From Pelagomonas calceolata (lineage: Eukaryota; Sar; Pelagophyceae; Pelagomonadales; Pelagomonadaceae): a DNA stretch of 64,000 bases. A program made the position numbers and the translations under genes. Below, piece by piece: positions 59,030-64,000 of this stretch (the first letter of the stretch is position 1; every line of letters begins with the position of its first letter). Under the pieces are notes generated by a model that did no database searches, was not told where the DNA came from, and was given only the letters and a program-made list of their open reading frames with translations. The DNA is taken from positions 4,588,001 through 4,652,000 of the forward strand of contig CAKKNE010000003.1 in the NCBI GenBank assembly GCA_918797485.1, given 5' to 3'.

Positions 59030-59138
59030 GCGGTCGCGTCGACGCGCGGTTGCGTCGACGCCGCGGAGCAGTCGCGTCGACGCCGCGGAGCGGTCGCGTC
59101 GACGCCGCGGAGCGGCCGCGTCGACGCCGCGGGGCCCT
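59030..59138. repeat. 22-bp tandem repeat upstream of the fusion gene
   Basis: About five units of GTCGCGTCGACGCCGCGGAG with small variations, ending 8 bases before the start codon at 59146. It must lie in the promoter or 5' UTR of that gene. Confidence 0.75.
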
Positions 59139-59145
59139 TCCTATT

Positions 59146-61755
59146 ATGGGTGCCCGTGCCGTGGGCCGGCTTCTGGCCGCGGCCGCCGCCGCGCGCGCCG
59201 CGGGCGTCGTGCCGTGCAACGCGTCCGTGCCCGGCGCCGCGGCGCCGCGCTTCGTGTTCGTGCGGGGCTTCGGCGGCACGGGGACCGGCCTGGCCGCGAA
59301 ACTGCTGGGCCAACTCCGCGGCGTCGACGCGCTGGCCGGCGTAGACCCGCGCCACCCGGAGCACCAGAGCGAGGGCCAGTACGCGCAGACGGTCTTTCCG
59401 ACCATCAAGAAGCGCACCGCGCGGCGGTGCGGCGGGTCGATCGCGACGTGCGACGCGCTGGTGGACGAGTGGCGGGGCCGGACCGGGGAGCTGCGCGCCC
59501 GGCTCTGCGCGGAGTGGGCGCCGCACTGGCGCGGCGCGCCAAACGCCGCCAAGCTCGAGAAGACGCCGGACCTGGCCGTGCGCGCGTTGGCCGCGCTCTT
59601 TCCCGCGCAGCGCGAGGCCGCGGTCGTCCTCGTCGCGCGGCACCCGCTCTTCTGGCACCACGCGCGCCACTGCGCCGCGCCCGACCCGACGTGCGTCGTC
59701 GGCACCTGGGCTCGCCTCGTGCGGAGCGCCATTCGCGCACTCCTGGAGGGCCCGCTGGTGGCGGTGGTCGCGCGATACGAGGACCTCGTCTCGCGAGGGG
59801 CCGAAGTCCTCGCGTCGGTCGCCGCGGACCTCGGCCTCGCGACCTCGCGGCGCCTTTCGCTCCGAGGCGGCCTCGGCCTCGCGACCTCGCGGCGCCTTTC
59901 GCTCCGAGGCCGGCCGACGCGGGCGCTGCTGTGGCAGTTCTCGGACCACGACGGCCGGGACTACGCGCCGGCGGTCCGCGACTGCCTCGCCGCCGCCGCG
60001 TGCGCCGGCGCCGTGCGCGCGCCCCGGCGACAGGAAGCAATTCAACATTGAGACTCGCCAACGCAGGCACGGCCGCCGCCGGCCTCGAGGCTGCGTTCGG
60101 CTACAACGTCACCTCGGCGAATGGGGACGGCTTCGAGGCGCTCGGGACGTCGCTCCTCCGAAGCTCGCGCGGACCGGCGGTCCGCGCCTGGGCCACGGGC
60201 ACCCCCCTGGGTCCTGCGCCTGCCGGGCCGCCTCCCGACCGCGGCCTCCTCGAGTCGGGCTACGAGTGCTACCGCCGCGCGCCTACCAACGCGACGGCGT
60301 GGCGCTTCGCGAATTCGATGAAGGGCTGGCGCGGCCGGGTCGAGGACCTCCCGCTCTTCGCGGAGCTCAACGCGAATCGCGGCCGCGGCGACCGCGCGCG
60401 GACGCGGCCGTTCTGCAGGCTCACGAACCTCGCGTACGCGAACGGGACGCTCTTCGCGAGCCCCGCGGCCGCCGAGGCCGCATGGCGAGCCACTGCGCGG
60501 GACATGCTCGGCTGGCGCGATCGGATCGAGAACAGTAAGGACGTCGCCGCGCAGCGGCGCCAGGCGTGCTACGGCTTCCTCCCGCGAGCGCCCGAGCTCA
60601 AATTCGCGGACGTGCCGCGGTCCGCCGTCCGGGCTGGCGGGCGGCAGATCTTCTGGGCCCAGGACGAGCTCCAACCGCCCAAGAACAACGTAGCGCACGC
60701 GGCCACGCGAGGCCTCTACTTCGGGTACTCGCTGGCGCGGTGCGCCCGGCGCGACGACCCGCGCTGCCCCAAGGTGGACGACGTCGTCCTGCCCGCGCGG
60801 CACCACATCGGCGGCGGGAGTTGCTGCGGCGCCAGCGACGGCTGCCCGGCCTGCGCCCTCGGCCGCGACTGGACGACGCTGGTGAAGGCGGCCTCGGGGG
60901 TCGGCTGGCACGCGGGCGTCGCCGCGTTCGCGGCCAACGCGGGCTGGGGCCCGAGCGCGACGTATAAAATCGTCGACGCGGTCTTCAGTCCGCACAACTT
61001 CGGCAGCCCGAGCTCGCTCCCGGAGGAGTACTTCCTGGACCCTGGGCACGCCGAAGACCTCCGCGCGGCCCTCGACGCGGCCCTCCCCGCCACCGCGGAC
61101 CTCTGCGGCGCCGGGGGGGGCTGCGTCGGCATCCTCGCGCGGGACCCGCCGCGCCGCCTGCCGCCCGGACTCCCGGCCGAGCTTCGCGCCCTCCTGCCGG
61201 ACCTGGGCGTCGCGGAGGTCGCCTTTCCCAGGCGCGCGCCCTCCCCCGCGCGCCAATTCGCGATGATGCGCGCCGTGGACGTCCTCGTGGCGCCCCACGG
61301 CGCGGCCCTCGCGAACGTGCCATTTCTGCCCAAATGCGCCGTCGTCCTCGAAGCGACCGCCTGCGGCTTCCTCCTCTCGATGTTCGCGGCCCTCGCGTGG
61401 AACTCGGGCCACATGTGGCTCCCCCTCTACTCGGAGTCGTGCCCGGCGCTGGACGCGCCGGTCCGCTACGGCAGCGACCGCCGCCAGACGGCCAGCAGCG
61501 TCGCGGCGTGCACCAACGTCCAGCGCTGTCGCGGGCCGTGCGAAATCAACCTCGAACTCGATCGTGTTCTCCCCAGAGGACGTGTCGAACTTTGGGTTCC
61601 GCACAGGCCGCGCCGTTGTCCGCGACACCGCACCCAACGTGACGGCGCCCCACGTGGCCGCGCTCGTTCGACGTGCACTGCGCATGCGGGAGGCATGCGT
61701 TGCCGAAGAGGCAGGAGCAAGCCGGGGACGAGATCGGGGCCGCCACGGGGGTTAG
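59146..61755 (+). CDS. sulfotransferase-GT61 glycosyltransferase fusion, two exons plus frame change
   Basis: Exon 1 (59146-60016) starts with a signal-like peptide (RAVGRLLAAAAAARAAGVV) and encodes a sulfotransferase-like domain: FVFVRGFGGTGTGLAAKLL (phosphate loop), AKLEKTPDLAVRALAALFP, VVLVARHPLFWHH. A 50-bp GC-AG intron (60017-60066) joins AGAV-RTAAAGLEAAFGYNV in frame. The remainder is a GT61/EOGT-like domain ending with VDVLVAPHGAALANVPFLPK and CAVVLEATACGF, the most conserved part of that family. Near 61560 the better coding frame shifts by one base (VFSPEDVSNFGFRTGRAVVR, ending 61755). Exon 1 has an internal 42-bp tandem duplication (14 aa, GLATSRRLSLRG units). Lumenal location and joint action on a glycan are inferred. 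Confidence 0.72.
60017..60066 (+). other. short GC-AG intron in the fusion gene
   Basis: 50 bp. Flanks GCGCGCCC / GCACGGCC (6 of 8). The donor GC is in the first flank; ends CCAACGCAG. Its removal is what joins the two domains; without it exon 1 ends at a TGA at 60049-60051. Confidence 0.6.
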
Positions 61756-61799
61756 CATACTAAAAGGACTAGGGGTACTACCAGGCCGTGGTCGCGTCG

Positions 61800-62130
61800 C
61801 CGGGTCGCGGGGTCGTCGCATCGACGCCACGGGGGCGGCGAGGCGGCCACGCGGCGAGTCGCCCGGGGCGGCGAGGCGGCGGCGCCCGCCCTCGTCTATG
61901 AGAGACGGCTGGGTGCCGTCCTGGACGACCCAGCCGCCCCACCGCATGAACGACCCCTCGAAGGCGCCGGGACCATAATTCATGTCGCTTCGGGCGTCCG
62001 CGAAGCAGAGACGGGCCGTCCGGCGGCACGCGGCCGCCAGCGCCCGGTCCACCGCCGGCGTCGCGGCGTCGGTGGGCCCAGCTTGGCAGCTGAGGCTAAT
62101 GATGATGATGTCGCGACGGCGTGACCACCG
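61800..62130 (-). CDS. possible exon of an unknown minus-strand gene
   Basis: One frame reads ISLSCQAGPTDAATPAVDRA, ALAAACRRTARLCFADARSD and MNYGPGAFEGSFMRWGGWVV with host codons. No clear start, stop or splice site, and the family is unknown. Confidence 0.3.
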
Positions 62131-62508
62131 TTGCTGGGGCAGTGGATGCGGGCGATCGTGGGCCTGTCACGAATCGCTTGCGGCCCACTAAAAAGCACGT
62201 ATGCGGGAGAACACGGCCCGGGAGGGCGCCGCGGAGCAGATTTGGCTAATCTGGCCGCAAAGCCGCAAGGGCAGCGGGATCTGTTCTACCGCCGCAGCAC
62301 TTACTCTTGGACTCCTCGACGGCTTCTGTGGGCCCGCGCGGGCTAGCGTAAGACAGACACTAGCAAGCAAGCAAGCAAGCAAGCCACTTTGCGCGGGCGC
62401 TCCACTACCATGCAACCATTGCGCGCAGAAATTATATTTGACATCTCAGTATTGCTGCGAAACGGGACGAGAGCCGTGAGCGCGCTACACAGCGCACAGC
62501 ACCAGCCC
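62131..62508. other. intergenic with a tetranucleotide microsatellite
   Basis: An AGCA tandem (about 62363-62383, CAAGCAAGCAAGCAAGCAAG). G+C begins to fall here. No gene. Confidence 0.4.
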
Positions 62509-63330
62509 TCACTGCAGCCTCTGCGCAGCAAGCAGTCGCGATGCATTCGTCGACGCGGCGCAGTGGTCTGCCTCGAGCTTTTTTCGCTCAATATCAACTA
62601 ATTCGTGCCGCTCTGCGGCTCGTTTTTGCGCATTCATTCTTTGAGAGTGAACTGCCACAGCACGACTTTCCGCATCCGTAATCTTTTTCAGATCAAGATG
62701 ACGCAAAGTCTTCAGGCGATCAACAGCAAATCGCCGATAGGCAGTAGGGTCTTTCAACGCAATTGGATTGCCGTCCAGGCTTAGCTCCATCAAGTGTCGT
62801 AAATGAAAGAAGCAATCAATTGCGTCTAACGAGTGGATTTTATTGTTGCTCAAGAAGAGGCGCTGAAGCGATTGGACCTGTTGCAGGGACCCAATCTTAT
62901 CTATATAGTTACGCCGAACATTGAGTTCAGTTAGAGACTGCAAACCGCTGAGCCCGTCTAGCTCTGTTAGCTTATTGCCGGCAAGGTTCAATACCCGCAA
63001 CTCCGATAAGGCATCAAGTTGCTCGACTTTTGCGATGGTATTCGAATGAAGGTCTAGCACATCAAGCTTTATCAGCTTACTAAGGTTTGAGATGTGCTTT
63101 ATACGATTTTTGCCGAGCATCAACACCCTAAGCGTTGGTACACACTCAAGATCACGAGATAGTTTTTCGATGCGATTGTTATATAGATCAAGAAAAATGA
63201 GGTTGGGTAGACGAGATAAATTTGTCACCTCTACAATATAACTGTTTTGATAATTAAGCAATCTGATGCGCTCTTCGGCTTTAAGAACTGGACAGGTAGT
63301 GAGATGGCGTCTAGGGGCGAGCCGTGGGCC
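62509..63330 (-). CDS. LRRC49: LRRC49-like leucine-rich repeat protein, low G+C, partial
   Basis: Open between an in-frame TGA at 63331-63333 and TGA at 62509-62511, 273 codons without an obvious ATG start, so probably an internal/terminal exon. It begins HLTTCPVLKAEERIRLLNYQ, then seven SDS22-class leucine-rich repeats (LIFLDLYNNRIEKL, LRVLMLGKNRIKHI, LDVLDLHSNTIAKV, LRVLNLAGNKLTEL, LTELNVRRNYIDKI, LQRLFLSNNKIHSL), the cap LSLDGNPIALKD, and LRHLDLKKITDAESRAVAV. Each step matches LRRC49, a subunit of the tubulin polyglutamylase complex at centrioles and cilia. Compared with every other gene here it is AT-rich, with ordinary A/T-ending codons. Confidence 0.8.
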   Translation of the reverse strand, partial: GPRLAPRRHLTTCPVLKAEERIRLLNYQNSYIVEVTNLSRLPNLIFLDLYNNRIEKLSRDLECVPTLRVLMLGKNRIKHISNLSKLIKLDVLDLHSNTIAKVEQLDALSELRVLNLAGNKLTELDGLSGLQSLTELNVRRNYIDKIGSLQQVQSLQRLFLSNNKIHSLDAIDCFFHLRHLMELSLDGNPIALKDPTAYRRFAVDRLKTLRHLDLKKITDAESRAVAVHSQRMNAQKRAAERHELVDIERKKLEADHCAASTNASRLLAAQRLQ

Positions 63331-64000
63331 TCAGCTGTGCTACTCAGGCTTTCGGCGAACGAAAGCGCCATCGACTGTTTCGAGTGGACGGATGGTCTGA
63401 TAATTTGAACCTTATTGTAGCCTACTACTCAGTAAGACGTAGTAGGTCTTCCTTATTCAAATAAATGAATGAAAGGTAGATAAATTAGTAAACAATCGCC
63501 ATCGTCGCCTCCGAGCGAACACTCGGGCCGACGGTGTACGGGGGCCGGGGGCGTTCGGTCACGCAGACCCCGCGTCGGCTTGGTGCAAGGCGGCCGAGCT
63601 CTAAGCAAAGCAAATGAAGAAATAAATGAGAGGGGGCGACGCCGACGCCGCGACGGCGTATGAGGGCTGGGCGGGCCGGGCGAACGGTTCAACGAAACGG
63701 TCACGCGGGGAGGCGTCGTGGTGGCTAAGCCACAGCCTCTGGTTGCCTAGCTCCTTCGAACCTTCGAACTGGAACCAACTAAACTTGCATAAACTAAGCA
63801 ACTAAAAACGGCGAGGGCGGGAAAAAAGTACATCACAGCGCCTTTCGCCAGGCTTCCCAAGAGCAGCACTCCAGCTATGGCACGGAGCAAGGATTTCCGG
63901 CGGCGAGCTCCTCCGGCCGACTGACTAGGCTGCCGATAAAGGCGAGATGGCGACACCCCCGCCCCACCGTAGGAGGAGCGCCACCACCTCGAAAGCCACA
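63331..64000. repeat. window end: LINE-UTR-like repeats
   Basis: 63440-63480 has AGGTCTTCCTTATTCAAATAAATGAATG, and 63520-63730 holds two related units with GTACGGGGGCCGGGGGCG / GTATGAGGGCTGGGCGGG and CTCTAAGCAAAGCAAATG, resembling the LINE 3' extension at 28890-28980 and 4310-4380. The last 200 bases show nothing recognisable. Confidence 0.45.

Noticed and set aside
1-64000. tRNA or rRNA genes
   Set aside because: I looked for tRNA T-loop (GGTTCGAATC-like) and rRNA core motifs; the few partial hits (near 37015 and 39047) lack a cloverleaf. A covariance search would settle it.

Overview
This window looks like nuclear DNA of a GC-rich, gene-dense, single-celled stramenopile alga. A pelagophyte such as Aureococcus or a close relative fits best. 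The reasons are: very high G+C with NNC/NNG codons; mostly intronless genes a few hundred bases apart, often in divergent pairs; bipartite plastid-type presequences on some proteins; a bZIP-PAS (aureochrome-like) regulator, a front-end desaturase and axonemal proteins; and, most tellingly, introns that behave like introner elements (a shared terminal sequence, an 8-bp target duplication, and one splice site supplied by the duplication). The species call is inference; no marker gene fixes it.

Layout. 1-4005: end of an unknown gene, a WW-domain protein, a divergent actin-related protein, and TTC29. 4677-12157: dihydrolipoyl dehydrogenase (3 exons), a plastid-type PPR protein (4 exons), a 0.7-kb AT-rich inverted-repeat element between convergent genes, and a PH-ankyrin-R-SNARE protein. 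12570-24000: a Golgi-type glycosyltransferase candidate, a UQCC1/Cbp3 chaperone divergent from NAMPT, a SEL1-repeat protein divergent from a front-end desaturase, and an aspartyl hydroxylase-like gene with an in-frame TAG. 25220-31806: ADP/ATP carrier, a hidden unknown exon, PIG-U, bZIP-PAS and a small acidic protein. 32631-42887: a ubiquitin-like protein, a GBP-like GTPase with a coiled coil and PH domain, a sulfotransferase, a GT90 enzyme and a disordered protein. 43412-55674: a second aspartyl hydroxylase, an XRN exonuclease with a secretory/plastid presequence, an unknown 507-aa protein, a zinc-ribbon protein, an EHD-type dynamin ATPase with a C-terminal PH domain, and a frameshifted GrxB. 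56544-64000: an unknown protein ending in a LINE tail, a LINE fragment next to a decayed kinase, a sulfotransferase-GT61 fusion, and a low-G+C LRRC49 gene.

Functional themes. Mitochondrial genes: DLDH, UQCC1, ADP/ATP carrier. Secretory and glycan genes: PIG-U, two sulfotransferase domains, GT90, GT61, another glycosyltransferase and two Asp-hydroxylase-like proteins. Membrane trafficking genes joined to PH domains: EHD-PH, GBP-PH, PH-ANK-SNARE. Axonemal/tubulin genes: TTC29, LRRC49. No operon-like cluster is present.

Between genes the sequence is dominated by repeats: truncated LINE copies, five ragged-5' copies of one coding 3' end, KpnI-site-rich GGTACC tracts, and palindromes. I found no rRNA, tRNA or CRISPR. 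Intron positions were worked out by eye from reading frame, protein-family continuity and splice or duplication sequences; they have not been tested against transcripts.
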